From contig CAYFMQ010000015.1 in assembly GCA_964344255.1 (NCBI GenBank), positions 1 through 64,000 of the forward strand: a stretch of DNA of 64,000 nucleotides. The letters are read 5' to 3'. Shown here piece by piece: positions 34,297 through 43,524 of the stretch. The notes beneath the pieces are model-generated. The model searched no databases, was not told the DNA's origin, and saw only the letters and a list, made by a program, of their open reading frames with translations. The stretch is from JAJFIE01 sp964344255 (lineage in GTDB: Bacteria > Pseudomonadota > Alphaproteobacteria > Rhodospirillales > Casp-alpha2). The position numbers and the translations under genes were made by a program. Position 1 is the stretch's first letter; every line of letters begins with the position of its first letter.

Positions 34297-34878
34297 TCAG
34301 TTGCCTGGTGGCGGAACAACGACGTTTGGTATTTTCTTGTTCAACCGTTCAATGACTTCTGCCGTTATTTCCAGCGATCGGGCCGCCAGGATCGTTTGCC
34401 CGCGCTGAAGCACGAGGATTATGCCTCTTTCACTGGCTATCTCAGCAATAACCTCATTCAGGGCTTTCTGGACTTCAACCATCGCCGTGTCGCGTAACTG
34501 GTCAAGTTCCTGGCGTCTTTTTTGTACCAGGCGCTGTACTTCAGCCAGGCGGGTTTCAAATTTCTTGCGTTCTTCGGCAAATGCGTCCGGCGTCAGGATC
34601 GTCCGTTGCCGGGCCAACTCCTGATTTGCCGCCCGAAGTTGTTCTTCTTCCTGTTGAATCTGTGCTTGGAATCCGGACCGGTAATTGGATATCTGCCCAC
34701 GGATGCTTTCCATGCCTGTTGACTGCTGTCGCACGGCTTTCATATCGATAATCGCTATCGGCAAACCAGGAACGCTCGCCGCTGGTTGTTCCTCCTGCGC
34801 CTGCAGGGGCTGTGCCATGCCAAACAACAGGATTGTTAGCGTTGCAAACAGGAAAACAAATGAATGAAGCGTTCTCAC
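34297..34878 (-). CDS. skp: Periplasmic OmpH/Skp-family chaperone
   Basis: A 193-residue protein with a signal peptide (hydrophobic FVFLFATLTILLFGMA, cleavage near LQA) and a long charged coiled-coil (about 65-150: QIQQEEEQLRAANQELARQ) as in the tentacles of Skp. It holds unfolded outer-membrane proteins in the periplasm for BamA. The start is a GTG with AGGAGA upstream. It sits between bamA and lpxD, the standard place. Confidence 0.92.
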   Translation of the reverse strand: MRTLHSFVFLFATLTILLFGMAQPLQAQEEQPAASVPGLPIAIIDMKAVRQQSTGMESIRGQISNYRSGFQAQIQQEEEQLRAANQELARQRTILTPDAFAEERKKFETRLAEVQRLVQKRRQELDQLRDTAMVEVQKALNEVIAEIASERGIILVLQRGQTILAARSLEITAEVIERLNKKIPNVVVPPPGN

Positions 34879-34887
34879 AGATTTCTC

Positions 34888-37182
34888 CTAGAATCGCGTT
34901 CCAAAGTTAACACGCACAGTTTCCGTTTTATCAAAACTTTCCTTCAACACAGGAAAGCCCATATCAAGGCCGATTGGGCCAAAAGGCGAGCCCCAGGTAA
35001 TGCCGGCACCCACAGACATACGAATACTGCCGGTGTCCTCAATTGATGATCCACTATCCGCCAATTGGCCGGAACTGCCGAAGTCGGTGAACATTCTGCC
35101 AAGAATACTCAGTTCCGTTGGTAGGCCAAGGGGGAATTTCACCTCGGCGCTTCCCGTATACATCCATTCTCCGCCAAGCGCATCCTCAGTTGACGTATCA
35201 CGTGGGCCGACGCCCGAGCTTTCAAATCCCCTCAGGTTGCTGCCGCCAATGAAAAAGCGGTCCAGTAGTTTTACGTCTTCGCCAAGACCGGTAATAAGTC
35301 CAATCCGGCCGGTCAGCCCAAGGATGTAATCGCCACGACTTAAATCATAGTACTGACCGCCACTCACGGTGTTTCTTATGTAGTGTGTCGTCCCGCCGAG
35401 GCCTGCCAGATCATTGATCATACGAACGTAGTATCCCTTGGTCGGATTGAGAGTGCTGTCTCTCAGGTCGTATGTGAGCGTGTGGGACAGTTCGGAAAGG
35501 GTTTCCTCTCCTTCCTGCGCCTGGATGAAAATTGAGGCATCGCTATCGACATCCGTGACTTCCTGAATGCTGAACGAATAATTCCAACGTTGGCTCAACT
35601 GCTCGGTTATGGGATATCCCGTTCGCAGGCCAAATCCGAGTGTTTCAGATTCAAAGGAGCTTTCGTCACTGCTGTCTTTAATACGGCGGTATATGTCGAA
35701 ACCGGCGCTGACATCGCGATCAAGAAAGTACGGTTCCGTGAAAGACAGGTTGATCTGACTTGCTTCTGCGGCTGCGCGTACACTCAAGTTAAGTCTCTGT
35801 CCAAGGCCCAGGAGGTTTCTTTCGCTTATGCTGACTTCTGCGAGTGGGCCTTCATCCGTGGAAAAGCCGGCTCCGAAGCTGAGATTGCCGGTTGATTTCT
35901 CTTCAACTTCCACCCGAATGGTCGTCTGGTCAGGTTCGCTTCCAGGAAGACGTTCAACATTAACGGTTTCAAAAAAGTTCAGGTTCTGCAGGCGTTGGCG
36001 CGAACGGCGAAGTTTTGCTGAATTAAAAGCATCCCCTTCCACGAGCCGGAATTCACGGCGAATAACCTTATCGACGGTCCGGACGTTACCAATAATATCG
36101 ATCCGTTCGACGAACACCCGTGGACCTTCGTTGATCTCATAAACAACATCGATGATTTTTTCCGTCCTATTGCGGTTAAGACGGGGACGGACGTCTACGA
36201 AGGCATACCCAAGCGTACCGACGCTGTCAGTCAGGGCTTCAACCGTTTCATCGATATTGTCAGAGCTATACCAATCACCCGTCGTTTGTTCGATTTCCGC
36301 TTTCAGGGATTCCCCGTCCAGATCGCGGAGCCTGGCTTCCACGTCGATGGCGCCAAATTTGTAACGATCACCTTCATCGACCGTATAAGTGACAAAGAAT
36401 TCCTGCTTGTTCGGCGTTAGTTCAGCAACGGCGGAAATGACCCTGAAATCAGCATATCCTTCACTCAGGTAAAAACGACGCAATAGCTCCCTGTCCAAGG
36501 TCAAGCGGTCGGGATCATAAACATCATCTGATGACAGGAACCTGTACCAACGCGTTTCTTTCGTCTGGATGACTTCTCTCAGGTCGCCATCGTCAAACTC
36601 GCGGTTCCCGACAAAGCGGATTGTACGTATTTCCGTCGGTTCGCCTTCGGTGATTTCAAAAACGAGATCGATCCGATTCTGCGGCAGTTGAATAACCTTG
36701 GGCTCAACCGTAGCGGCAAAACGGCCGAGGCGGCGATAAAGGGTCAGGATTCTCTGGACATCATTCTGAACTTTCGTCCGCGTATAAATAACGCGGGGCC
36801 TGAGTGTCACTTCCGGCTCGATACGTTCATCGTCCACATCAAAATTACCCTCGAAGGCGATCCTGTTGATGATGGGATTTTCAATCACCATAACAACGAG
36901 AGCGTCTCCCTGTTTTTTGAAGCTGACATCTGAAAACAGGCCGGTTGCAAACAGGCTTTTCAGGGAACGATCTATTCGTCCGGCGTCAAAATTATCCCCT
37001 TCCCTGACCAGCAGGTAGGATCGAACGGTTTCAGGTTCAATTCGCTTGGCGCCTTCGATCACAATGCTTTCGATTACAGGCGCAGATTGGGCAAGTTGCG
37101 CTCTAGTATCGTCCGACGCTGCCATTTGTGGCGTCAGGAGCAAACCGAAAAGAGTCAACACAATTGTAATGCGGCGTAGCAT
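34888..37182 (-). CDS. bamA: Outer membrane protein assembly factor BamA
   Basis: A 764-residue Omp85 protein. A signal peptide (ITIVLTLFGLLLTPQMAA) is followed by five POTRA domains (about 35-420; IESIVIEGAKRIEPETV opens POTRA1) and a 16-strand barrel with the lid-lock motif FIGGSNLRGFESSGVGPRD (VRGF/Y-type). It ends in phenylalanine (NFGTRF), the outer-membrane beta-signal. It inserts barrel proteins into the outer membrane with Skp upstream in the pathway. Confidence 0.97.
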   Translation of the reverse strand: MLRRITIVLTLFGLLLTPQMAASDDTRAQLAQSAPVIESIVIEGAKRIEPETVRSYLLVREGDNFDAGRIDRSLKSLFATGLFSDVSFKKQGDALVVMVIENPIINRIAFEGNFDVDDERIEPEVTLRPRVIYTRTKVQNDVQRILTLYRRLGRFAATVEPKVIQLPQNRIDLVFEITEGEPTEIRTIRFVGNREFDDGDLREVIQTKETRWYRFLSSDDVYDPDRLTLDRELLRRFYLSEGYADFRVISAVAELTPNKQEFFVTYTVDEGDRYKFGAIDVEARLRDLDGESLKAEIEQTTGDWYSSDNIDETVEALTDSVGTLGYAFVDVRPRLNRNRTEKIIDVVYEINEGPRVFVERIDIIGNVRTVDKVIRREFRLVEGDAFNSAKLRRSRQRLQNLNFFETVNVERLPGSEPDQTTIRVEVEEKSTGNLSFGAGFSTDEGPLAEVSISERNLLGLGQRLNLSVRAAAEASQINLSFTEPYFLDRDVSAGFDIYRRIKDSSDESSFESETLGFGLRTGYPITEQLSQRWNYSFSIQEVTDVDSDASIFIQAQEGEETLSELSHTLTYDLRDSTLNPTKGYYVRMINDLAGLGGTTHYIRNTVSGGQYYDLSRGDYILGLTGRIGLITGLGEDVKLLDRFFIGGSNLRGFESSGVGPRDTSTEDALGGEWMYTGSAEVKFPLGLPTELSILGRMFTDFGSSGQLADSGSSIEDTGSIRMSVGAGITWGSPFGPIGLDMGFPVLKESFDKTETVRVNFGTRF

Positions 37183-37213
37183 GCCTGCCCTATCTATTAA
37201 TTATTATTACGAA

Positions 37214-38344
37214 TCAAGTTACTAGGTTTTTAAGAAACTCGATAACCCTAAAATGTTCAAGATCGTTCCAGGTCACGAAAACGAAGATGAGAATTAGCAG
37301 AATCAGACCAAAACCGAAACCGTATTCTTGCGCTTTCGGACCCAGGGGGCGGCCGCGAATGAATTCGGCTGCATAAAATACCAGGTGCCCGCCATCCAGC
37401 ATGGGGATCGGAAACAGGTTGATAAGGCCTAGATTGACCGACAAGGCCGCCATGAAGACGATCAGGTTGATTATGCCGCCTTGCGCCATATCGCCGGAAA
37501 GCTGGGCAATTCTCAACGGCCCGCCCAGTTCCTCGGTGCCGCGTTCGCCTGAAAACATATCGCCGAGATAGCCGAGAATACCCGTTATCATGCCGACTGT
37601 ACGCTCCACACCGAACCAGGCGGCTGCAAGGAAGTTTTCACGAATGTAATTAATCTGTTCGGGATCGGGCGATACGCCAAGCTGGCCAATCTGTTCGCCA
37701 CTGGCGTCTGTAATTGCCCTTGGCGTCACGGCGAGTTCAAGAACCTGATCGTTTCTCACGATCTCAAGGATCAGTGTCGTTTCCGGGTTTTCACGGACGA
37801 TATGCTGTAAGTCCGTAAAAAGTTCGATTGTTTCGCCGTTGATGCCGGTAATCGTGTCGCCACTGACAAGTCCACCCTGCTCCGCCGGGCTTTCAGGCAT
37901 AATATTGCCGACGCCGGCCTTGGGCACGGGAGAGCCGACAATCCAGGCGAGTAACGCAAAGACAACAATGGCGAATATAAAGTTGGCTAACGGACCGGCC
38001 GCCACGATGGCTGTGCGTTTGGCCAGGCTCTTGTGGGCGAAAGAGACGCTTTTTTCCTCAAACGTCAGTTCACGCTCTTCTTCATTATCGCCGTCTTTCG
38101 TCGTCTCGCCTTCGCCGAACATCTTGACGTAACCGCCAAGGGGGATGGCGCTGATCTTCCAGCGTGTGCCGACCTTATTGGTCCAACCGTAGATTTCCGG
38201 ACCGAAACCGATGGAAAACACTTCGACGCGCACGCCGCTTTTCCTAGCGACCCAGTAATGGCCCCATTCATGGACATAAACCAATATCGTCAACACCACG
38301 AGGAACGGGATGACGTAAGTCCAGGTAAAATTGATCAATTCCAT
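37214..38344 (-). CDS. rseP: Site-2 intramembrane zinc protease RseP
   Basis: A 376-residue inner-membrane metalloprotease. The zinc motif HEWGH is at 25-29 in the first membrane segment and the LDG motif (PIPMLDGGHL) near the third. One PDZ domain is clear (about 125-205), with SPAEQGGLVSGDTITGINGE. It cleaves the anti-sigma factor in the envelope stress response. There is 31 bases to bamA. Confidence 0.96.
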   Translation of the reverse strand: MELINFTWTYVIPFLVVLTILVYVHEWGHYWVARKSGVRVEVFSIGFGPEIYGWTNKVGTRWKISAIPLGGYVKMFGEGETTKDGDNEEERELTFEEKSVSFAHKSLAKRTAIVAAGPLANFIFAIVVFALLAWIVGSPVPKAGVGNIMPESPAEQGGLVSGDTITGINGETIELFTDLQHIVRENPETTLILEIVRNDQVLELAVTPRAITDASGEQIGQLGVSPDPEQINYIRENFLAAAWFGVERTVGMITGILGYLGDMFSGERGTEELGGPLRIAQLSGDMAQGGIINLIVFMAALSVNLGLINLFPIPMLDGGHLVFYAAEFIRGRPLGPKAQEYGFGFGLILLILIFVFVTWNDLEHFRVIEFLKNLVT

Positions 38345-38396
38345 GAAGGTCGCCTTTTCAGGGTGAGTCGTTTATTCGTCATTATTGATACAGAAG

Positions 38397-39611
38397 CTAT
38401 CTAGCGATGAATTTAGATTTTATTAAGGCATCGGCAAGCGAGCGGGCTTTTTCATCGATAAAGTATACATCTTCAAGGTTTTCGATGGCGGACGGTGTCA
38501 TGTCGTCCAGAACGCCGGTAATGATCCGAGTAATGTCGAGAAACCCGATGGCGCCATTCAGGAAATGGGCCACGGCGACCTCGTTGGCGGCATTCATGGC
38601 GCAAGCACGGCAGCCACCATTAAGCAAGGCTTCCCGGGCCATGGAAATAGCCGGAAAACGCTCGTTATCCGGTTCTTCGAATGTCAGTTTGGCAATATCC
38701 GCCAAATCAAGCCTTGGAGACGGCGTGGTGACGCGAGACGGCCAGGCCAGGGCATAGGCAATGGGGGTGCGCATATCCGGCGTGCCGAGCTGTGCCAGGA
38801 CGGAGCCGTCGAAATAACCGACCATGGAATGGATGACAGACTGCGGGTGGACCAGGATATCGATCTGGTCAGCGCCGACGGGAAACAGGTGATGAGCCTC
38901 GATAAGTTCCAGCCCCTTGTTCATCATGGTTGCTGAATCAACGGATATTTTTGCTCCCATGGACCAGTTAGGGTGCGCGACAGCCTGCTCCGGGGTTGCC
39001 CGCTCCATTTCCTCTTTGCTCCAGGTCCTGAAAGGGCCACCTGATGCGGTCAGGATGATTTTTTCGACATCGTCGGCGTTGTCGAAATCGAACACCTGGT
39101 AAATAGCGTTGTGTTCTGAATCGACAGGCAGCAACTTCGCCGCATTGTCGTTGACCTCATGCATGAACAGGTCGCCTGCGCTGACCAGGCATTCCTTGTT
39201 GGCAAGTCCTACTTCTGCGCCACGGCGAACGGCGGCGAGCGTCGGTTCCAGGCCGGCTGCGCCGACGATGCCGGCCATGACGAAATCGCTTTCCAGCTTG
39301 GCGGCTTCGACAACGGCTTTGCGGCCTGCCGCCACTTCGACGCCAGATCCGCTCAACGCCTCTTTAAGCAGGACGTAAAGTGATTCATCGGCGACGACGG
39401 CAAGCGTCGCCTTCAGGCGCTTTGCCTGTTCAGCCAGCAGCGTTATGTTCCTGTTCGCCGTCAGGGCCCTGACGGAAAACCGTTCAGGCGAGCGTTCGAT
39501 CAGGTCAACGGTATTGCAGCCAATAGAACCGGTGGAGCCGAGAATGCTTACCGACTTTTCACGGTGCGTTTTCGGAACGCTCTGGTCGTTCGATACAACG
39601 CTCAAAACCAT
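38397..39611 (-). CDS. dxr: 1-deoxy-D-xylulose 5-phosphate reductoisomerase
   Basis: A 404-residue enzyme making 2-C-methyl-D-erythritol 4-phosphate, the committed step of the non-mevalonate isoprenoid pathway. The NADPH motif GSTGSIG is at 25-31, LANKECLVSAG in the linker and the metal/substrate block TASGGPFR at about 190. The N-terminus has about 20 extra residues. Its start overlaps cdsA by 10 bases. Confidence 0.97.
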   Translation of the reverse strand: MVLSVVSNDQSVPKTHREKSVSILGSTGSIGCNTVDLIERSPERFSVRALTANRNITLLAEQAKRLKATLAVVADESLYVLLKEALSGSGVEVAAGRKAVVEAAKLESDFVMAGIVGAAGLEPTLAAVRRGAEVGLANKECLVSAGDLFMHEVNDNAAKLLPVDSEHNAIYQVFDFDNADDVEKIILTASGGPFRTWSKEEMERATPEQAVAHPNWSMGAKISVDSATMMNKGLELIEAHHLFPVGADQIDILVHPQSVIHSMVGYFDGSVLAQLGTPDMRTPIAYALAWPSRVTTPSPRLDLADIAKLTFEEPDNERFPAISMAREALLNGGCRACAMNAANEVAVAHFLNGAIGFLDITRIITGVLDDMTPSAIENLEDVYFIDEKARSLADALIKSKFIAR

Positions 39612-40273
39612 GGGCTATTTCCACCTAGTATGCCGATCCCGGAAATGGCCATAAACAGGCTCGCCGCCATGAGACCGTCGATGCGGTCAAGTATACCACC
39701 ATGGCCAGGGATGATCACGCCACTGTCTTTTACATCAAAGCGCCGTTTGGCGAAAGATTCCGCCAAATCGCCGAGTTGCGATATGCCGCCCGTAACGGCG
39801 CCGACGAAGGCCAGTTTGATAGGCTCGATTTCAGGAAAAAGCACGTAAAAAATACCCCCAGCGGCTCCTGAAGCGACAAGCGCGCCGACAAAGCCGGCCC
39901 AGGTCTTGTTGGGGCTGATGCGGGGCGCCAGCTTCGGTCCGCCGATCAGGCTGCCCGCAAGGTAGGCTCCCGTATCCGCCAGCCACACCGTTACGAACAG
40001 GAACAAGACGACAGGCCACCCGGCCGCATCCTCCCTGAGCTGCGCCAGTGAAATGCAGGCTGCCAGGATATAGACGGAGCCGAAAACGAGCCAGCTCAAG
40101 CGTTCTGTGCCGCCGGTGTCGCCGGAACGGGTTAACCTGATCCATTCAAAGAGCGCGATCAGAGCGCCCAGCGCAACCAGCCCCGTGAACCACAGACCGC
40201 CTGCGTAGACACACAGCAAAACGATAGGTGCCAGGACCAACGCGGATAGGATACGGAGAATGACGGGGGGCAC
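39602..40273 (-). CDS. cdsA: Phosphatidate cytidylyltransferase
   Basis: About 223 residues if translation starts at the GTG at 40273 (VPPVILRILSALVLAPIV); a longer frame to 40429 overlaps uppS and lacks homologous sequence, so the start is uncertain. It is an integral membrane enzyme that makes CDP-diacylglycerol. The family signature at the C-terminus is complete (FAKRRFDVKDSGVIIPGHGG, then ILDRIDGLMAA), and SPNKTWAGFVGA lies upstream. It is somewhat short because the first membrane segments are reduced. Confidence 0.92.
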   Translation of the reverse strand: MPPVILRILSALVLAPIVLLCVYAGGLWFTGLVALGALIALFEWIRLTRSGDTGGTERLSWLVFGSVYILAACISLAQLREDAAGWPVVLFLFVTVWLADTGAYLAGSLIGGPKLAPRISPNKTWAGFVGALVASGAAGGIFYVLFPEIEPIKLAFVGAVTGGISQLGDLAESFAKRRFDVKDSGVIIPGHGGILDRIDGLMAASLFMAISGIGILGGNSPWF

Positions 40274-40299
40274 GGGTAAGTCCAGTAAAACCAGTGATA

Positions 40300-41040
40300 T
40301 CAGGCGCTTGTCGCGCCAAACCGGCGTTCCCGGCTGGAGAAGTCGTTCAGCGCCTGGCTCAGGTGGTCTGCATCGAAATCGGGCCACAATACATCGAGGA
40401 AAACAAGTTCGGCATAGGCCAGCTGCCACAACAGGAAGTTGGAAATGCGGCGCTCGCCGCTGGTGCGGATCAGCAGGTCCGGGTCCGGTATGTCATGGGT
40501 GAACAGGTGCGAAGCGATGATTTCCTCGGTTATGACGTCTGGTGAGAGTTTCCCGTCGGCAACTTCACCGGCGATGGACCTGAGCGCACTCGCCAGTTCC
40601 GCCCGTCCACCATAGCTCAATGCCAGGATCAGCGTCAGGTCCGTGTTCGCCGCCGTTTGCTGTTCGGCGTCGGAAATCATGGTGACGATATCCTTGTCAA
40701 GGCGCGAACGATCGCCGATCACCTTGAAGCGTACGTTGTTCTTGTGCAGATCGGCGATCTCTTTCTTGAGATAGAACCGGAGCAGCCCCATGAGGTCGCG
40801 GACCTCTTCAAGCGGCCGTTTCCAGTTTTCGGACGAGAACCCGAAGAGCGTCAGGTAGGATATCCCCGCATTCGACGCCGCACGGACCGTGCGGCGCACG
40901 GCTTCGGCACCACGGCGATGCCCTTCCGTACGCGGCAGCCCGCGCGCCCGGGCCCAGCGGCCATTGCCGTCCATGATGATAGCCACATGAACAGGCGGCG
41001 TCGGCGTCGTTTCGGCGTGTGAGAGGTTTGCGGTTTCCAT
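40300..41040 (-). CDS. uppS: Undecaprenyl diphosphate synthase (cis-prenyltransferase)
   Basis: About 246 residues from the ATG at 41040; a TTG one codon earlier is unlikely. The catalytic block IIMDGNGRWARARGLPR with the essential aspartate, GHRRGAEAVRR, and the C-terminal RTSGERRISNFLLWQLAY are all present. It makes the lipid carrier for cell-wall and O-antigen synthesis. It is followed by cdsA. Confidence 0.96.
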   Translation of the reverse strand: METANLSHAETTPTPPVHVAIIMDGNGRWARARGLPRTEGHRRGAEAVRRTVRAASNAGISYLTLFGFSSENWKRPLEEVRDLMGLLRFYLKKEIADLHKNNVRFKVIGDRSRLDKDIVTMISDAEQQTAANTDLTLILALSYGGRAELASALRSIAGEVADGKLSPDVITEEIIASHLFTHDIPDPDLLIRTSGERRISNFLLWQLAYAELVFLDVLWPDFDADHLSQALNDFSSRERRFGATSA

Positions 41041-41057
41041 CAAGCGTTCACAGGCGA

Positions 41058-41627
41058 TCAGACCTGCATGATCTCCGTTTCCTTGTTGTGCAACGCCTCG
41101 TCGACAAGGCCGACGTAGGTATCCGTCAGTTCCTGGATCTCGGCGTCATAATCGTGGTGTTCGTCCTGGGAAATCTCGTGGTCCTTTTCCGCCTTCTTCA
41201 AGTCGTCCATGCCGTGGCGCCGTACGTTGCGGATGGCGATGCGGGCCTCCTCGGCGTATTTGCCGGCGACCTTTGCGTACTCTGCGCGGCGCTCCTCGGT
41301 CAATGCCGGTATGGGAATGCGGACCAGCTGGCCGTCGACCTGCGGGTTGAGGCCCAGATCGGAATCACGGATAGCCTTTTCAACCGCCGACACCAGGGAC
41401 TTGTCCCACACCTGCACGGTAAGCAGCCGGGGTTCCGGCACGCCGATGTTGCCGACCTGGTTCATGGGCATCATGGAGCCGTAGGCGTCCACATGGATGG
41501 GATCCAGCAGGCCGGTCGTAGCGCGGCCCGAGCGCAGCCCGGCGAATTCCTTGTGCAGCACATCGACGGCGCCTTCCATGCGGCGTTCGAGATCCTTTTT
41601 CATGGCAGCGAAATCTATCTCAGACAC
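41058..41627 (-). CDS. frr: Ribosome recycling factor
   Basis: A 189-residue factor that splits post-termination ribosomes with EF-G. The three-helix bundle and insert domain are evident: LRSGRATTGLLDPIHVDAYG, RIPIPALTEERRAE and IRNVRRHGMDDLKKAEKD. The start is GTG with an AGGGAGAG site. It is 76 bases after pyrH and 17 bases before uppS. Confidence 0.97.
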   Translation of the reverse strand: MSEIDFAAMKKDLERRMEGAVDVLHKEFAGLRSGRATTGLLDPIHVDAYGSMMPMNQVGNIGVPEPRLLTVQVWDKSLVSAVEKAIRDSDLGLNPQVDGQLVRIPIPALTEERRAEYAKVAGKYAEEARIAIRNVRRHGMDDLKKAEKDHEISQDEHHDYDAEIQELTDTYVGLVDEALHNKETEIMQV

Positions 41628-41703
41628 CTTCTCTCTCCCTTACTTTTCATCTGTTTCTTCTTGTGCTTCGGTCAAACTGCCACAGGCGCCGTCTTCGGCG
41701 CGA

Positions 41704-42421
41704 TCAGGTGACAATCGTATATTTACCCTGGCCGCAGACAACGTCGGCGAACGATCCGGAATTATGCAGCGAAAACACCAAAATGGGTATCTTGTTTTCG
41801 CGCGACAAGGCAACGGCGGAGGTATCCATGACCCTGAGGTTTTGCGCGAGCACCTCCTGGTAGCTCAGCTTCTCGTAACGCTCCGCATCCGGATTGGTCT
41901 TGGGATCGTCGGAATAGACGCCGTCGACCTGGGTGCCTTTCAACAATGCATCACAGCTCATTTCCGCGGCCCTTAAAGCCGCCGCCGTATCGGTGGTGAA
42001 GAACGGATTGCCGGTGCCGGCGGCAAAGATCACGACACGGCCCTTTTCCATGTGCCGGACCGCGCGCCGCTTGATATAGGGCTCGCACACCGCCGACATC
42101 TGGATGGCGGACAGCACGCGGGTGTCGACTTCCATGGACTCCAGCATGCTCTGCACGGCGAGCGCATTCATCACGGTCGCGAGCATGCCCATGTAATCTG
42201 CTGTGGTGCGCTCGATGCCCGTTGCCGCGCCCGACATGCCGCGGAAGATGTTGCCACCGCCGATGACCAGGCAGACCTCGACACCCATGGCGTGCACATC
42301 CTNNNNNNNNNNAACAAATGCGCTGAACGGTATCTGAACAGATGCCGTAATCCTGCTCCCCCAGCAATCCCTCGCCGGAGAGCTTCAGCAAAACGCGTCT
42401 GTAGCTGGGTTCCCCTGTCAT
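41704..42421 (-). CDS. pyrH: Uridylate kinase PyrH (split by an assembly gap)
   Basis: The true start is the ATG at 42421 (MTGEPSYRRVLLKLSGE), followed by GEQDYGICSDTVQRIC up to the gap at 42303-42312. After the gap the protein continues in another frame from DVHAMGVEVCLVIGGGNIFRG to the stop at 41704. The frame change is explained by the gap: the missing bases between the Cys codon and the Asp codon must be a multiple of three, but ten N are inserted. It is an amino-acid-kinase-fold enzyme converting UMP to UDP. Not a pseudogene on this evidence. Confidence 0.93.
42303..42312. other. Assembly gap (10 N) inside pyrH, breaks the frame
   Basis: Ten N between two parts of pyrH that lie in different frames. 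By comparison with the UMP kinase family the real length is probably 9 or 12 bases. Confidence 0.95.
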
Positions 42422-42499
42422 TCGTATAACCTGTTTGTTGTCATCTCGGTGCGTACAATAAAGCCTATCCGCGCCCAATGCATCCCCTTAAGCGTAAAG

Positions 42500-42526
42500 A
42501 AAAACGCGGCACCGTCAAATGCCGCG
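42500..42526 (-). terminator. Rho-independent terminator after tsf
   Basis: On the minus strand CGCGGCA and TGCCGCG arms (42520-42526 with 42505-42511) with an 8-base loop are followed by TTTTT. It separates rpsB-tsf from pyrH, which must then use readthrough or its own promoter. Confidence 0.82.
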
Positions 42527-42567
42527 CTCTTCCCGATAATCAGCTGTAGAGCCTTGGTCTAAAGCGA

Positions 42568-43491
42568 TCAGCCACCCACCGCAGCGGCGACTTCGGCGGC
42601 GAAATCGCTTTCTTCCTTCTCGATGCCCTCGCCCAGCTTGAACATGCTGAAAGCAGCGACGGAGACGTCGGCGCCGGCGTCCTTGGCCGCGCCTTCGACA
42701 ACGGCCGAAACCTTGCTTTCGCCGTCAATGGCGTAGGTCTGGTCCAAGAGGCAGACTTCCTCGTAGAATTTGCGGATGCGGCCTTCCACCATCTTCTCGG
42801 CGATTTCGGCGGGCTTGCCGCTTTCCACGGCCTGGTCGGTCAGCACCTTGCGCTCGCGCTCGACGATTTCCGGATCCAGGTCGTCGCGGGAAATGGCGGC
42901 GGGACCGGTGGCGGCGATGTGCATGGCGAGCTGCTTGCCCGTGGCGGCCAGCGCACCGGCGTCACCAGCGGAATTAAGAGCCACCAGCACGCCGATCTTG
43001 CCGAGGCCCGGGGCCATCTGGTTGTGCACGTAGGAGGACAGCGAGCCCTCGTCCACGCTCAGCACGGAGGCGCGGCGGAGCGACATGTTTTCGCCGATGG
43101 TGGCGATCAGGTGGGTCAACTGTTCCTCGACGGTGCGGTCCTCGCCCGGATAGGCGGCGGCCTTGATGGCGTCGATATCGTCGCCGGTCTCAAGCGCAAC
43201 CTTGGCGACGGTGAGCACGAATTCCTGGAAAGTGTCGTTACGGGCGACGAAGTCGGTTTCCGCGTTGATCTCAACCATGGCGCCGGTGTTGCCGTCGACG
43301 CTCACGCCGACCAGGCCTTCGGACGCCGTGCGGCCGGCTTTCTTGGCGGCGGCGGCGAGACCCTTGGTGCGCAGCCAGTCGACGGCCTGGTCCAGGTCTC
43401 CGTCGGTTTCGGCCAGCGCCTTTTTGCAGTCCATCATGCCTGCGCCGGTCTTGTCGCGCAGTTCTTTTACCAGAGCAGCTGTAATAGCCAT
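42568..43491 (-). CDS. tsf: Elongation factor Ts
   Basis: A 307-residue guanine-nucleotide exchange factor for EF-Tu. The N-terminal UBA-like module (VKELRDKTGAGMMDCKKAL) and core signature INAETDFVARND are present. The length is normal for alphaproteobacteria. It follows rpsB by 33 bases, the usual two-gene operon, and ends at a strong terminator. Confidence 0.97.
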   Translation of the reverse strand: MAITAALVKELRDKTGAGMMDCKKALAETDGDLDQAVDWLRTKGLAAAAKKAGRTASEGLVGVSVDGNTGAMVEINAETDFVARNDTFQEFVLTVAKVALETGDDIDAIKAAAYPGEDRTVEEQLTHLIATIGENMSLRRASVLSVDEGSLSSYVHNQMAPGLGKIGVLVALNSAGDAGALAATGKQLAMHIAATGPAAISRDDLDPEIVERERKVLTDQAVESGKPAEIAEKMVEGRIRKFYEEVCLLDQTYAIDGESKVSAVVEGAAKDAGADVSVAAFSMFKLGEGIEKEESDFAAEVAAAVGG

Positions 43492-43524
43492 GTTTAATCC
43501 TCTTGTGTTCGAATTGTTCTTTGA

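Noticed and set aside
40274..40429. Extended N-terminus of cdsA.
   Set aside because: It lies inside uppS and its sequence (Cys/Arg/Pro-rich) does not resemble the membrane start of the family.
41704..42421. pyrH as a pseudogene.
   Set aside because: The frame break coincides exactly with a run of ten N and both halves match the family, so the gap is the better explanation.
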